Assembly: GCA_017429685.1 (NCBI GenBank)
Contig: JAFROL010000008.1
Coordinates: 62,001 to 126,000, forward strand
DNA: 64,000 bases
Direction: 5' to 3'
From: Bacteroidales bacterium
GTDB lineage: Bacteria > Bacteroidota > Bacteroidia > Bacteroidales > P3
Position numbers and translations under genes: made by a program. The notes under the pieces were generated by a model that was not told the origin of the DNA, ran no database searches, and saw only the letters and a list, made by a program, of their open reading frames with translations. Shown here piece after piece: positions 1-9,169 of this stretch; positions within the stretch are counted from its first letter, which is position 1; the number at the start of each line of letters is the position of its first letter.

Positions 1-2
1 GC

Positions 3-458
3 GACGGACTTGCCACGGCCGTGAACCGCATCAAAGACAGCAAAGCCGTCAGCAAGGTGATAATCCTGCTTACCGACGGTGTGAACAACCACGGCTCGAT
101 CGACCCGGAGACAGCTGCCGAGCTGACAGGCGATTATGGCATACGCCTGTACACCATCGGAGTGGGAAGCCGCGGCGAAGTGCTGTACCACGACGAATAC
201 GGGCGTCCGTTCTATGCCCAAGCCGACCTCGACGAGCCACTGCTGACACGAATGGCCGAGAGCACCGTCGGCGGCCATTACTATCGAGCCACCGACAAGA
301 ACTCGCTGAAAGAGATTTTCGACCAGATAGACAAAGCCGAGAAGACTCGCATCGACGTGACACAATACCAGCAAACCAAAGAGGAATTCAAGATTTTCCT
401 GCTACTGGCACTGCTGGCGCTGGCGCTGGAAATGCTGCTGAGAGGCTTCGAAAGCTGA
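3..458 (+). CDS. batA: BatA, C-terminal part (VWA membrane protein)
   Basis: The last 151 residues of a von Willebrand factor A protein that begins before the window; the open frame is already in phase at base 3. It keeps the end of the VWA fold (VIILLTDGVNN, then YTIGVGS) and finishes with one hydrophobic helix (FKIFLLLALLALALEMLL), the topology of BatA: a periplasmic VWA domain between membrane helices. The assignment rests mainly on the four bat genes that follow in the usual order. In Bacteroidota the Bat proteins form an envelope complex linked to aerotolerance and stress. The domain's MIDAS DxSxS motif lies outside the window. Confidence 0.9.
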   Translation, partial: DGLATAVNRIKDSKAVSKVIILLTDGVNNHGSIDPETAAELTGDYGIRLYTIGVGSRGEVLYHDEYGRPFYAQADLDEPLLTRMAESTVGGHYYRATDKNSLKEIFDQIDKAEKTRIDVTQYQQTKEEFKIFLLLALLALALEMLLRGFES

Positions 459-519
459 CAGCAGTTTCGCAACAAGACATTTTAAGAAAACCACGATTCA
501 AAAAAACATTGACAGAACA

Positions 520-1590
520 ATGAACTTCGAACATATCAAAATATTGTGGCTGCTTACGGTGATACCCGTAATGGTTGTTGCCTTCGCGATGCGGCAACGA
601 CGCAAGAAAAAGACACTGTCGCAGTTTGCCGACGAGCCAATGCTGAACAGGCTACAACCCGACGCCTCGTGGCGTCGTCCGATAGTGAAGCTGACGCTGC
701 TGTGCCTCGGCATAGGCCTCCTGATTGTGGCCCTCGCCAACCCCCGCATAGGCAGCAGCATTGCCGAAGGCGAACAAAGGGGCATCGATATGGCAGTGTG
801 CATCGACGTGTCCAACAGTATGCTTGCGCAGGATATGAAGCCAAGCCGAATGGAGAAGAGCAAACAGACCGTACGCAACCTGATGAGCCAGCTGGGCGGC
901 GACCGCGTGTCGCTGGTGATCTTTGCCGGAAGAGCCTATATCGAGATGCCGCTGACCAACGACTATGGAGCCACCAAGATGTTCCTTGACCAGATAGGCA
1001 CCGACCTTATCAACGAACAGGGCACAGCCATCGGCGACGCCATCGACAAGGGTATGGCGACACTTGGATATGGCGAAAACAGCGACGATTCAGAGCCACA
1101 ATGGGAGCCAAACAAGAGCCGCGCCATAGTGATATTGAGTGATGGCGAAAACCACGAGGACGATGCTGTGGAAGCCGCCAAAAGCGCTGCCAAACAGGGC
1201 ATAATGGTGTGCACCATCGGCATCGGGTCGCCCAGCGGCAGCCAGATACCCATTGTGGGCAGCAACGGGAAAATAACCGACTGGCGCAGAGACGCCGACG
1301 GCAATATTGTCACTACCCACCTGAACGAAGAGATGCTTCGCGACATAGCCAAAGCCGGCAACGGCATATACGTCAATGCGGTCAACGGCAACGCCGCTAT
1401 CGACGAGTTGGTGAAACAGCTGTCGAAACTTGACAGCCAGAAGTTCGGCGCAGCCCAATTCACATCCTACAAGTCGCAGTTCCAATACCCTCTGGCATTA
1501 GGCTTGCTGCTGCTTGTAGCCGAAGTATTTATCTTCGAACGCAAAAATCCCAGAATCAACATCAACAAGATTATCCGGCGGAAAAAATAA
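520..1590 (+). CDS. batB: BatB, VWA domain membrane protein
   Basis: 356 residues. Two N-terminal hydrophobic segments (about 8-24 and 55-75) are followed by a VWA domain (about 85-290) with an intact MIDAS (DVSNS) and the second conserved block IVILSDGENHEDD. A final membrane helix (about 322-340) precedes a basic tail. This is the normal BatB architecture and length. It starts 61 bases after batA at an ATG and is very likely co-transcribed with batA and batC. The probable role is a periplasmic-facing scaffold in the Bat complex; the metal-binding residues suggest a ligand-binding VWA. Confidence 0.95.
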   Translation: MNFEHIKILWLLTVIPVMVVAFAMRQRRKKKTLSQFADEPMLNRLQPDASWRRPIVKLTLLCLGIGLLIVALANPRIGSSIAEGEQRGIDMAVCIDVSNSMLAQDMKPSRMEKSKQTVRNLMSQLGGDRVSLVIFAGRAYIEMPLTNDYGATKMFLDQIGTDLINEQGTAIGDAIDKGMATLGYGENSDDSEPQWEPNKSRAIVILSDGENHEDDAVEAAKSAAKQGIMVCTIGIGSPSGSQIPIVGSNGKITDWRRDADGNIVTTHLNEEMLRDIAKAGNGIYVNAVNGNAAIDELVKQLSKLDSQKFGAAQFTSYKSQFQYPLALGLLLLVAEVFIFERKNPRININKIIRRKK

Positions 1591-1668
1591 GAGTGGTTAG
1601 CGCAGTTCAACCGACTGGCGACGTTTTACGAATCTGCCAAAATTTAAATTAATTCTGAATAGAGATCT

Positions 1669-2592
1669 ATGAAAAAATATCTGACATTAGTTTTATTGGC
1701 CGGCCTGATGGTCCCCGCAGCATCGGCGCAGCAGCAGAACGCTTCACAGAGCGGTGCGCAGCAGGACAACAGTATCCTTGGCCAATACCGCAGAGAGAAA
1801 GCCACCGTGGCCTACAAAGTGGACCACAAAACAGCCAAAAGACGCCGCGTGGCGACCCGCAAAGGTAACACCGAGCTGAAAAAAAAGGACAACAGCAACG
1901 CCGTAAACGAATACCGCAAAGCCCTCAAGGCCGACAGCACCTACGCCAAAGCCCAATACAACAAAGCTTTAGCACATAGCCGGCTGGGGCAAAACGACAC
2001 CGCCATAGCCTACTACCAAAAAACCTGCCAAAACACAAGCGCCACTAAGAAACTTCGCGTAAAAGCCCACTACAATGCAGGCAACATTCATCTGCGACAG
2101 GCACTTGCAGCTCGCGATACCGGAGGATACGATGCACAGAACCTGCAAAAAGCCATAGAAGAATACAAGGCGGCATTGCGACTTGACAGCAAGAACGCCG
2201 ACGCCAAGCACAACCTGTCGCTGGCCAAACAGCTGCTGCGTCCCGAAAACCAAAACGGCGGTGGACAAGGCCAGAACAACCAAAACCAGAACCAAGACCA
2301 AAACCAGAAGAACAAAGACCAGCAGGACCAGCAGAACAAAGACCAACAAGACCAACAGAACCAGCAAAACCAACAGAACCAGCAAAACCAACAGAACCAG
2401 CAAAACCAGAACCAGCAGGACAAGCAGAATCCTCAAGACAAAAAACAGCAGGAGCAACGACGCCGCGAAGCCGAACAGATGCTCAATGCAATGAAAAACA
2501 ACGAACAGCAGACAATGAAGTCCGTAAGGATGAAAGAAGCTTCCAAAGAGCGACGCCAAGGTTCGCCAACAAAGATAGAAAAAGACTGGTAA
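1669..2592 (+). CDS. batC: BatC, periplasmic TPR protein with Q/N-rich linker
   Basis: 307 residues with an N-terminal signal peptide (LVLLAGLMVPAASAQ). TPR repeats occupy about 65-190 (for example AVNEYRKALKADSTYAKAQYN and AIEEYKAALRLDSKNADAKHN). Residues about 203-262 are almost only Gln, Asn, Asp and Lys, encoded by a short tandem DNA repeat (aaccagcag/aaccaacag), and a charged tail follows. The linker length is likely to vary between strains because the DNA is repetitive. BatC proteins are the TPR adaptors of the Bat operon. The stop lies 15 bases before batD. Confidence 0.93.
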   Translation: MKKYLTLVLLAGLMVPAASAQQQNASQSGAQQDNSILGQYRREKATVAYKVDHKTAKRRRVATRKGNTELKKKDNSNAVNEYRKALKADSTYAKAQYNKALAHSRLGQNDTAIAYYQKTCQNTSATKKLRVKAHYNAGNIHLRQALAARDTGGYDAQNLQKAIEEYKAALRLDSKNADAKHNLSLAKQLLRPENQNGGGQGQNNQNQNQDQNQKNKDQQDQQNKDQQDQQNQQNQQNQQNQQNQQNQNQQDKQNPQDKKQQEQRRREAEQMLNAMKNNEQQTMKSVRMKEASKERRQGSPTKIEKDW

Positions 2593-2607
2593 ACAAAGGA
2601 TAACACG

Positions 2608-4479
2608 ATGAGAATGATTAAGAAAAGAACTATAGCATTATTAAGCCTGATGCTGCTGACGGCATCGGTGGTGGCACAGAACGCCGTGATGAATGTCCGC
2701 ACACGCAACACCGTGGCTGAAGGACAGGCCTTCCAAATCACGTTCGAAGTCAATGCCCGCGCTCAGAATTTCAAAATGCCTACATTGAAAGGGCTTACTC
2801 TGATAGGTGGTCCAAGCACCGGATTCAGCAGTTCGAGTTCGTACATCAACGGCAAGGTGTCGCGATCGGTCTCCAACACATTCACCATCATCGTACAAGC
2901 CGACAAGGAGGGCACCGCCAATGTCGGTGCCGCCAGCTGCACCGTCGACGGAGAAACCGTGAGCAGCAAACCATTCAGCATAAAAGTGGAGAAAGCCGAC
3001 CCCAACAGCAATCGGCAGCAGCAAGGCGGATGGGGATGGGGACAGCCGCCTCGTCCTAACCAGCAACAGCGTCAGCAGCAAGCACCACAGCAGGCCACAA
3101 GCATCGACAACAACACGCTCTTTGCACGTGCATCAATTAACAAGAGCAATCTCTACCAGGGCGAGGAGGCTATCATCGTCTACAAGATATACACCCAAGT
3201 GCCTCTAACCCAGTTCCAGATTGACAAGCTGCCGCGCAACAAAGGCTTCTGGAGCGAGGATTTGAGCGAAAATATGACCCAAGTCAAACAGTACACCGAG
3301 ACCTACAACGGCCGCCAATACCAAGTGGCCGAGATACGCCGCGGAGCGCTCTATCCGCAGGAGACCGGCACCCTGAACATCGCGCCGCTCAAGACCGACG
3401 TCGTAGCCATCATACAGACACAGGTGCAGCGGCAGCGCACAGGCACCATCTTCGACTTCTTTATCGACGACCCATTCTTCAACCTAACGCAACAGCAGTC
3501 GGTGGTGCGCTCGTTGACAAGCAATTCCATCAACGTCAACGTCAAGCCGCTGCCCGAAGCGCCCGAAGGTTTTGCCGGCGGCGTGGGGCGTTTTGACGTA
3601 AAGGCCAAAAGCGACCTCACCGAACTCCACGCCAACGAAGCATTCACATACAGCGTGACCGTCAGCGGACGCGGCAACCTGAGCCTGCTCGAACCTCCAG
3701 TCATCAATTTCCCCAAAGGAATGGAAGTTTATGAACCACGCGTTATCGACGAAATCAACAAAGGCGACAATGGCCTCAGCGGCAGCCGCACATTCGAGTG
3801 GATCGTAACTCCGCAGACACAAGGCGAATATGATATGCCCGATTTCGACTATGTCTATTTCGATCCTTCGACGGGGCAATACGTCACCAAGAAATGCAAC
3901 AGCATCCACATCAAAGTCGGCAAACCCATACACAACGCCACTTCGAAAAGCGACGTCAAGATGCTCAACAGCGACATACACCACATACAGAAACACACAC
4001 GACTCAAAGCCATCGACAATTCCGTCCCTGCGTTATTCTACATTCTCGTCCTTCTGCCATTGGTTGCTGCCGCCATTGTGATAGCCGTCGCACGGCGCCG
4101 TCAGGACATTGCCTCCGACGAAGCCTCTATGCGACTGCAGCGCGCCACAAAACTGGCACGCAAGCGTCTGCGCAACGCCGAGCGCTACCTTAACGACGGC
4201 AACGACGAACGGTTCTACGAAGAAATCTACAAGGCACTTTGGGGTGGCATCGCCGACAAATTCAATATCCAGCAGTCACTCCTCTCGTCCGACACCATCC
4301 GCCAGCATCTGGCCGACAAGCAAATCGACGAGACCCTGCAAAAACAAATTCTCGACACCCTTGCAGATGTGGATTTTGCACGCTTCGCACCAGGCGACAG
4401 CAGCACCAAGAAGCAGAATATATACAACGAGGCTATGAATACCATAACACAGATTGCAGCAATCAAAATAAAGTTGTGA
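2608..4479 (+). CDS. batD: BatD, large secreted/membrane Bat component
   Basis: 623 residues. A signal peptide (LLSLMLLTASVVAQ) is followed by repeated beta-rich domains of the BatD family (opening NAVMNVRTRNTVAEGQAFQI), a Gln-rich loop at about 130-165, then one transmembrane helix (about 474-496, VPALFYILVLLPLVAAAIVI) and a cytoplasmic alpha-helical tail. The large outer domain and single C-terminal anchor are typical of BatD. Function is inferred from family and operon position only. A second ATG two codons downstream (2614) could equally be the start. Confidence 0.93.
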   Translation: MRMIKKRTIALLSLMLLTASVVAQNAVMNVRTRNTVAEGQAFQITFEVNARAQNFKMPTLKGLTLIGGPSTGFSSSSSYINGKVSRSVSNTFTIIVQADKEGTANVGAASCTVDGETVSSKPFSIKVEKADPNSNRQQQGGWGWGQPPRPNQQQRQQQAPQQATSIDNNTLFARASINKSNLYQGEEAIIVYKIYTQVPLTQFQIDKLPRNKGFWSEDLSENMTQVKQYTETYNGRQYQVAEIRRGALYPQETGTLNIAPLKTDVVAIIQTQVQRQRTGTIFDFFIDDPFFNLTQQQSVVRSLTSNSINVNVKPLPEAPEGFAGGVGRFDVKAKSDLTELHANEAFTYSVTVSGRGNLSLLEPPVINFPKGMEVYEPRVIDEINKGDNGLSGSRTFEWIVTPQTQGEYDMPDFDYVYFDPSTGQYVTKKCNSIHIKVGKPIHNATSKSDVKMLNSDIHHIQKHTRLKAIDNSVPALFYILVLLPLVAAAIVIAVARRRQDIASDEASMRLQRATKLARKRLRNAERYLNDGNDERFYEEIYKALWGGIADKFNIQQSLLSSDTIRQHLADKQIDETLQKQILDTLADVDFARFAPGDSSTKKQNIYNEAMNTITQIAAIKIKL

Positions 4480-4500
4480 GTTGAAAATTGGCCACCAGTA

Positions 4501-4539
4501 CATTAACAAATTAACACATTAACGAACTAAAGCATTAAT
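4501..4539 (+). repeat. Octad array between batD and batE
   Basis: Degenerate tandem 8-mers of the CATTAACG/ATTAACAC type fill the gap right up to the batE start codon. The same unit recurs in many intergenic gaps of the window. Confidence 0.75.
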
Positions 4540-5319
4540 ATGTATAAAATACTCAAAACAATAGCCCTTGTGGCGACAATTGCCATCACCTCCACCGCCG
4601 GCGCTACGTCCACAACCAATACTTTGGAGCAATATTTTGACAACGCCAACGCCGCATACGACAGTGGCGACTATCAGCAGGCGGCAGACATTTACAGCAA
4701 AATCCTCCACGACGGCTTTGCCAGCTGGGAGCTATACTACAACCTGGGCAACACCTATTACAGGATGGACCAGACGGGCTATGCCATACTGAACTATGAG
4801 CGCGCACTAATACTGGCTCCGAACAAACAGGTTGTCAAGGACAACCTGCAACTGGCACGCAGCAAAACCGTCGACAATATCGAGCCGCTGCCACGTATGT
4901 TCCTTGTCCAATGGATTCACAGCATCGCAAGACTGACCTCGCCGCGAGGCTGGCGCACATTGCTGATTGTTTTCCTTACCCTTGCCGCCGCATCAGCCTG
5001 CATTTTCTTTATCGCCAAACAGTACCGGACGCGACGCACATTCTTCGTCACAGGAGTCTTAATGCTCTTTTTTACCATATTTTTCATTTTTTTTGCAGCG
5101 TTTTCCGCAAAAATCTCGACTAATAATACAGAAGCCGTTGTTGTCGACCCGATGATCGTCGTCAAAAGTTCGCCAGATGCCAAAAGCGTCGACAAGTTCA
5201 TCATCCACGAAGGCACCCTGCTGAACATCACAGACCAGCAGGACGACTGGTGGCAGATAACCATCGCCGATGGCAAAAGCGGATGGATCAACAGCGGCGC
5301 CGAGAGAGTGAATATGTGA
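4540..5319 (+). CDS. batE: BatE, TPR plus SH3-like membrane protein
   Basis: 259 residues. An N-terminal signal or anchor is followed by two TPR-like repeats (about 28-105, with YYNLGNTYYRMDQTGYAILNY), two hydrophobic helices (about 142-160 and 168-188) and a C-terminal bacterial SH3-like domain (about 195-259, VVVKSSPD...GTLLNITDQQDDWWQI). This is the standard BatE layout and closes the operon. The 60 bases before the start are an octad array (4501-4539) with no clear promoter, so co-transcription with batD is likely. Confidence 0.93.
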   Translation: MYKILKTIALVATIAITSTAGATSTTNTLEQYFDNANAAYDSGDYQQAADIYSKILHDGFASWELYYNLGNTYYRMDQTGYAILNYERALILAPNKQVVKDNLQLARSKTVDNIEPLPRMFLVQWIHSIARLTSPRGWRTLLIVFLTLAAASACIFFIAKQYRTRRTFFVTGVLMLFFTIFFIFFAAFSAKISTNNTEAVVVDPMIVVKSSPDAKSVDKFIIHEGTLLNITDQQDDWWQITIADGKSGWINSGAERVNM

Positions 5320-5443
5320 CCAGTGAGTTGAAAGTTGAAACCAGTGAATTCTGAACACGACTGCGTCAGCCACTGACACACTAACGAATTAACGCTTTAA
5401 CGAATTAACGAATTAACGCATTAACGAATTAACATATTATAAT
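5320..5443 (+). repeat. Composite heptad-linker-octad repeat before the WG gene
   Basis: Starts immediately after the batE stop. 7-nt units in strict register (GTGACCA, GTGAGTT, GAAAGTT, GAAACCA, GTGAATT, CTGAACA) are followed by the GC-rich linker CGACTGCGTCAGCCACT and then 8-nt units (ATTAACGA/ATTAACGC) up to the next start codon. The module order matches the other composite elements of the window. Confidence 0.8.
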
Positions 5444-5444
5444 T

Positions 5445-6776
5445 ATGAAATTAAATTTCAACTTTCATCTTTCATCTTCCATCTTTATCCAAGTCCTCAT
5501 CGCAGTGCTCTTGCTGCCGCTTTCGCTTAGCGCACAGGAGAAGGAAAAAGTCGTCATCGTCGACGACGAATCCTGCGGCTGCGAGCTCTACTTCATCGAC
5601 GGCATCCAGACAATCCGTCGCGACGGCCTGTTTGGATTCAAACGCGAGGATGGAACCATAATAGCTGAAGCAATATACAAATTCGTCGACAAGTTCCACG
5701 GCGACTACTGCATCGTTTTTAACGACTACGACCAGTGCGGCATCATCGACCGCAACGGACGCATCATCGTCCCCGTACAATATCCGGAAGTCAACTACCC
5801 CACCGACGGAATGATACGTTTCCGCAAAGACGACAAATACGGCTTCTACGACACCGCCGGCAACATCGTCATCGAGCCACAATACCGCACAGTCTCCGGA
5901 TTCAACCAGGGGCTTGCAGCCGTCATCATCGACTTCGACAGCGACAACTGCGCCTACGGATACATCAACAAGCAGAACCAAATCGAAATACAACCCATCT
6001 ATCAGTACGCATACCCCTTCAACGAGAATTGCGCCATCGTCAAAAACTACGACCGCTATGGCATCATCGATCGCCACGGCAACGAACTCCTACCCATCAA
6101 ATATGCCGAGATAACCACAATGCTCAACGACCACTTCTTCGCTGTCGATGCCACCATCGAAAAAGCAGCCCTGTTCAACAACCGCTTCAAGCCAATCACC
6201 AAATTCATATACGACAAGATTCAGAGCTACAACGACGGATACTACGTCGTCGAGCGTAACGGAAAAAGCACTTATCTCGACTTCAAAGGCAAAGAACGCT
6301 TCGGATTCTACGACTATGCCGCCCCCTTCTCCGACGGTTACGCTATGGTCAGCCGCAACGGAAAATACGGCATCATCAACGAACGAGGCAAATTCATCCT
6401 CCCTCTCGATTATGACAACAGCGGCTACCGCTCGATGGAATACGTCTTTTCCGAAAACCTCGCAATGATCGAGAAAGACGGGAAATACGGCTTCATCAAC
6501 AAAAGCGGGAAAATAGTCATTCCTCTGATCTATCAGTCCGCCCAGCATTGCACCGAAGGCATCATTCCTGTCAAATTGCACGGCCAATGGGGGTTCATCG
6601 ACAAAAACGGACGCCAACTAACCGACTTCGTCTTCGACGCCGCTTCGTATTTCGAATGGGGACGCGCCGAAGTGCTCTACAACGGCACAACCTACAAAAT
6701 CAACACCGACGGCGTATGTGTCAAAAACTGCAAAACATACCCTAAGGAACTTCAGTTCAAGAACATCGAGAATTAA
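5445..6776 (+). CDS. Secreted WG-repeat protein
   Basis: 443 residues with a signal peptide ending near LLLPLSLSAQ, then about nine WG-type repeats (for example KYGFYDTAGNIVIEPQY, RYGIIDRHGNELLPIKY, KYGFINKSGKIVIPLIY, QWGFIDKNGRQL). Each unit has aromatic-Gly, an Asp/Asn-x-x-Gly turn and a Pro-x-x-Tyr end. WG repeats are common in secreted and lipoproteins of Bacteroidota and form a beta repeat fold of unclear function. The first codons (5457-5485) are themselves made of 7-nt units (TTCATCT), so the intergenic heptad family runs into the signal peptide. No enzyme motif is visible. Confidence 0.88.
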   Translation: MKLNFNFHLSSSIFIQVLIAVLLLPLSLSAQEKEKVVIVDDESCGCELYFIDGIQTIRRDGLFGFKREDGTIIAEAIYKFVDKFHGDYCIVFNDYDQCGIIDRNGRIIVPVQYPEVNYPTDGMIRFRKDDKYGFYDTAGNIVIEPQYRTVSGFNQGLAAVIIDFDSDNCAYGYINKQNQIEIQPIYQYAYPFNENCAIVKNYDRYGIIDRHGNELLPIKYAEITTMLNDHFFAVDATIEKAALFNNRFKPITKFIYDKIQSYNDGYYVVERNGKSTYLDFKGKERFGFYDYAAPFSDGYAMVSRNGKYGIINERGKFILPLDYDNSGYRSMEYVFSENLAMIEKDGKYGFINKSGKIVIPLIYQSAQHCTEGIIPVKLHGQWGFIDKNGRQLTDFVFDAASYFEWGRAEVLYNGTTYKINTDGVCVKNCKTYPKELQFKNIEN

Positions 6777-6841
6777 AACATACACAACAAAAAGTGGCGA
6801 CAGCCAGCTAAGCATTTTATTTGTCTCTAAAGAAAACTCCT

Positions 6842-7267
6842 ATGTCGAATTCCATTGCCACACACGACGGCGTCGTCGTCAGCATTCAAGAGCAGAAAGT
6901 AACCGTCGAAATGCACGTGATCTCTGCGTGCAGCACCTGCAAGGCACACGAAAAATGCGCCTTTGTCGACAAAGACGACAAAATTGTCCAGATCGAGACT
7001 CCCGATTGGAAGGACTATGCCGTTGGCGACAACGTGATTGTCTCAGTCGACGAGAGCCTTGGATTACTCGCCGTACTGTTAGCCTATATCCTTCCGGCCA
7101 TACTAATCATCGGCAGCGTCGTGCTGCTTTCCAGGATATCAGACTCCGAAGTGCTTGTGGCTTTCACCTCCATAGCCATAACGGCACTATACTTCCTGAT
7201 CCTTTACCGTGCTCACCACCGCCTTCAGAAAAAATTCTCCTTCTCGCTGAAAAAAGAAGAGAAATGA
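6842..7267 (+). CDS. RseC/MucC-like membrane protein
   Basis: 141 residues from the ATG at 6842; a TTG seven codons upstream is less likely. The N-terminal half is a small beta domain with three cysteines in CSTCKAHEKC (C-x2-C-x5-C), followed by two transmembrane helices (LLAVLLAYILPAILIIGSVV and VLVAFTSIAITALYFLIL) and a basic tail. This matches the SoxR-reducing / RseC_MucC family. In many Bacteroidota rseC precedes the rnf genes; here a caspase-like gene follows, so the partner is unknown. A role in redox or Rnf-linked electron transfer is inferred from family only. Confidence 0.82.
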   Translation: MSNSIATHDGVVVSIQEQKVTVEMHVISACSTCKAHEKCAFVDKDDKIVQIETPDWKDYAVGDNVIVSVDESLGLLAVLLAYILPAILIIGSVVLLSRISDSEVLVAFTSIAITALYFLILYRAHHRLQKKFSFSLKKEEK

Positions 7268-7331
7268 CCGAAACAAATACCGTCTACTGCATTTTTCGTT
7301 CCGGTTTTTGAAACAAGTTTCAATTTTTTTG

Positions 7332-7339
7332 TATTTTTG
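7332..7339 (+). promoter_or_regulatory. Bacteroidota-type -7 promoter element
   Basis: TATTTTTG fits TAnnTTTG and lies 23 bases upstream of the caspase-like gene, after a T-rich stretch. A short inverted repeat (TTGAAACAAGTTTCAA) sits just upstream. Confidence 0.65.
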
Positions 7340-7362
7340 CATCAACATTTAAACCGTCGTAT

Positions 7363-9051
7363 ATGATGCAAAAATTACATTTTCATAGACTTGCAACATT
7401 TTTTGTCGCCATAGCGGCTTTAAGCGTCTTCAAAGCCAATGCCCAGTATTCCGAAGCACTGGTCAACAGCGAATACCGCGACATCATCCTCAAGCAGCTG
7501 CAACACAGTGTAGAACAGCGCGAAACAACTCTCCGCAACACCGTGCACGACTATCTGCTTGCTCTTCCTAACGACCGCAAGCTCTACGACGAGTCGAAAA
7601 TGACCGTAAAGGCCAATCTCGAAAGCGGCATCACCAACGACGGACTTCGCGAGCTAAACTACAAGTTTTCCATAAGTTACAGCTGTCACAATTTCGAAAG
7701 CCTCACCGACAACTACCCTACCGGAAAGTATCTCTGCGAACATTCCAACGCCAGTATGGCACTCGTAGAATTGGTCCGCACAATGATTGACGAAATCAGT
7801 AGCGACGCTTTCAAGGAGGGCAAAAAAGTCGACATAAAGATAAAGGCCTCAACCGACATAACTCCCGTAACACAGCTGAGTTACAATGGCGAATATGGCG
7901 ACTTCCAGTACGAAGCCGCCCGCTACAACGGCGAATCGGTACGCATATCTGTCTCTCAGCAGTCAGGAATCTCAACCAACGCACAGCTGGCCTTTCTGCG
8001 CGCTCAGGGCATCAAGCACAATCTGAACAAGGCTTCGTCGCTTATCAAAAAGACCGACAACACATTCTCTTTCGACACTCGCAGCCACAGCGAGGCTGGT
8101 ATTCAATACCGTGACGTAGGCATCGAAGTCGTCGTCCACGGCGCTTTCGACGAAGAAATCGTTGAAATGAACGAACGACTGATCAACGACGAGTTTGTAG
8201 ACTACAACATACCCAAAAACGCCGAAAACAGCAACGCGAAAACCTACGCCCTCATCATTGCCAACGAGCGCTACGGAGCACCCCTGCCCAATGTGCCTCA
8301 CGCCTACAACGACGGCGAGGTACTGCAGCAATACTGCATACGCACACTCGGCATACCGTCACGACACGTGAAAATAATTGAAGATGCCACCATTGGCGAC
8401 ATCAAGAAAGAGGGGGTCGACTGGATGAAAGACATCGCCAAAGCCAGCAAGGGCGACTGCAGTTTCATCATCTACTTCGCCGGACACGGCTTCAGCGACT
8501 ATGACCACAACCCCTATCTGGTCCCTGCCGGCATCAACTACCGGCGCATAAAGGCACTGCGCGGAGTCTCCAACATCGACACCGAACGGCGACTCTCCTG
8601 CAGAGACACTAAAAAGCTCCTAAAACAATGCCTGCGGGTCGATACCCTTTGCGCCTGGTTCAACCGTGTGCCGTTCCAGTCCGCAACCGTCATCCTCGAC
8701 GCCAGTTTCAACGACATCCAGCGCGACGGCACGCGGCTCATCAACATCAAGCATTCCGAAAGCAAGCCCAAAGGACTGCGCATACGCAACAACATCATTG
8801 TCGTCGCCGCTGCAGCCTTCGACAAGACGGCCTTCGCCTTCGACGAACAGCATCACGGATTTTTCACCTATTTCCTGCTCAAAGAGCTCAAAAAGACAAA
8901 AGGCAATGCCGATTACGGGACTTTCTTCTCAAGTATCCGCAACGAACTCGAAGAGGAATCCTCACTGCAGGGCCTGTTGCAGGAATCCGTCGTCTACGTA
9001 GGCGGCAAGCTCAAGGACAATTGGACCACACAGCGCCTGATGGGAAACTAA
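7363..9051 (+). CDS. Secreted caspase-like (peptidase C14 fold) protein, catalytic Cys replaced by Ser
   Basis: 562 residues. A signal peptide ends near KANAQ27, then an N-terminal region of unknown fold (30-280), then a caspase-like domain (about 294-545). YALIIANERYG opens the domain, and IIYFAGHG carries the catalytic His (H375). The second catalytic segment reads VILDASFNDIQRDG, so residue 448 is Ser where clan CD caspase-like peptidases have Cys (DACFSG or DSCHSG). The codon is AGT at 8704-8706, one base from TGT. The protein may be inactive as a cysteine peptidase or act as a pseudo-enzyme. It is preceded by its own promoter and followed by a repeat hairpin. Confidence 0.87.
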   Translation: MMQKLHFHRLATFFVAIAALSVFKANAQYSEALVNSEYRDIILKQLQHSVEQRETTLRNTVHDYLLALPNDRKLYDESKMTVKANLESGITNDGLRELNYKFSISYSCHNFESLTDNYPTGKYLCEHSNASMALVELVRTMIDEISSDAFKEGKKVDIKIKASTDITPVTQLSYNGEYGDFQYEAARYNGESVRISVSQQSGISTNAQLAFLRAQGIKHNLNKASSLIKKTDNTFSFDTRSHSEAGIQYRDVGIEVVVHGAFDEEIVEMNERLINDEFVDYNIPKNAENSNAKTYALIIANERYGAPLPNVPHAYNDGEVLQQYCIRTLGIPSRHVKIIEDATIGDIKKEGVDWMKDIAKASKGDCSFIIYFAGHGFSDYDHNPYLVPAGINYRRIKALRGVSNIDTERRLSCRDTKKLLKQCLRVDTLCAWFNRVPFQSATVILDASFNDIQRDGTRLINIKHSESKPKGLRIRNNIIVVAAAAFDKTAFAFDEQHHGFFTYFLLKELKKTKGNADYGTFFSSIRNELEEESSLQGLLQESVVYVGGKLKDNWTTQRLMGN

Positions 9052-9054
9052 AAA

Positions 9055-9168
9055 GTGACCAGTGAGAGCGGAAAGCGGAAAACGGAAAGCGGAAAACGGA
9101 AAGCGGAAAACGGAAAGCGGGCTGACGCGTCAGCATCGTTCTCCGCTTTCCGCTTTCCGTTCTCCGTT
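9055..9168. repeat. Heptad repeat hairpin between caspase-like and helicase genes
   Basis: GTGACCA and GTGAGAG units pass in 7-nt register into seven CGGAAAR units (9070-9118), then the perfect palindrome GCTGACGCGTCAGC, then complementary CTTTCCG/TTCTCCG units ending at the helicase stop codon. The purine and pyrimidine arms can fold into a long imperfect hairpin between two convergent genes and may terminate both. Confidence 0.85.
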
Positions 9169-9169
9169 C

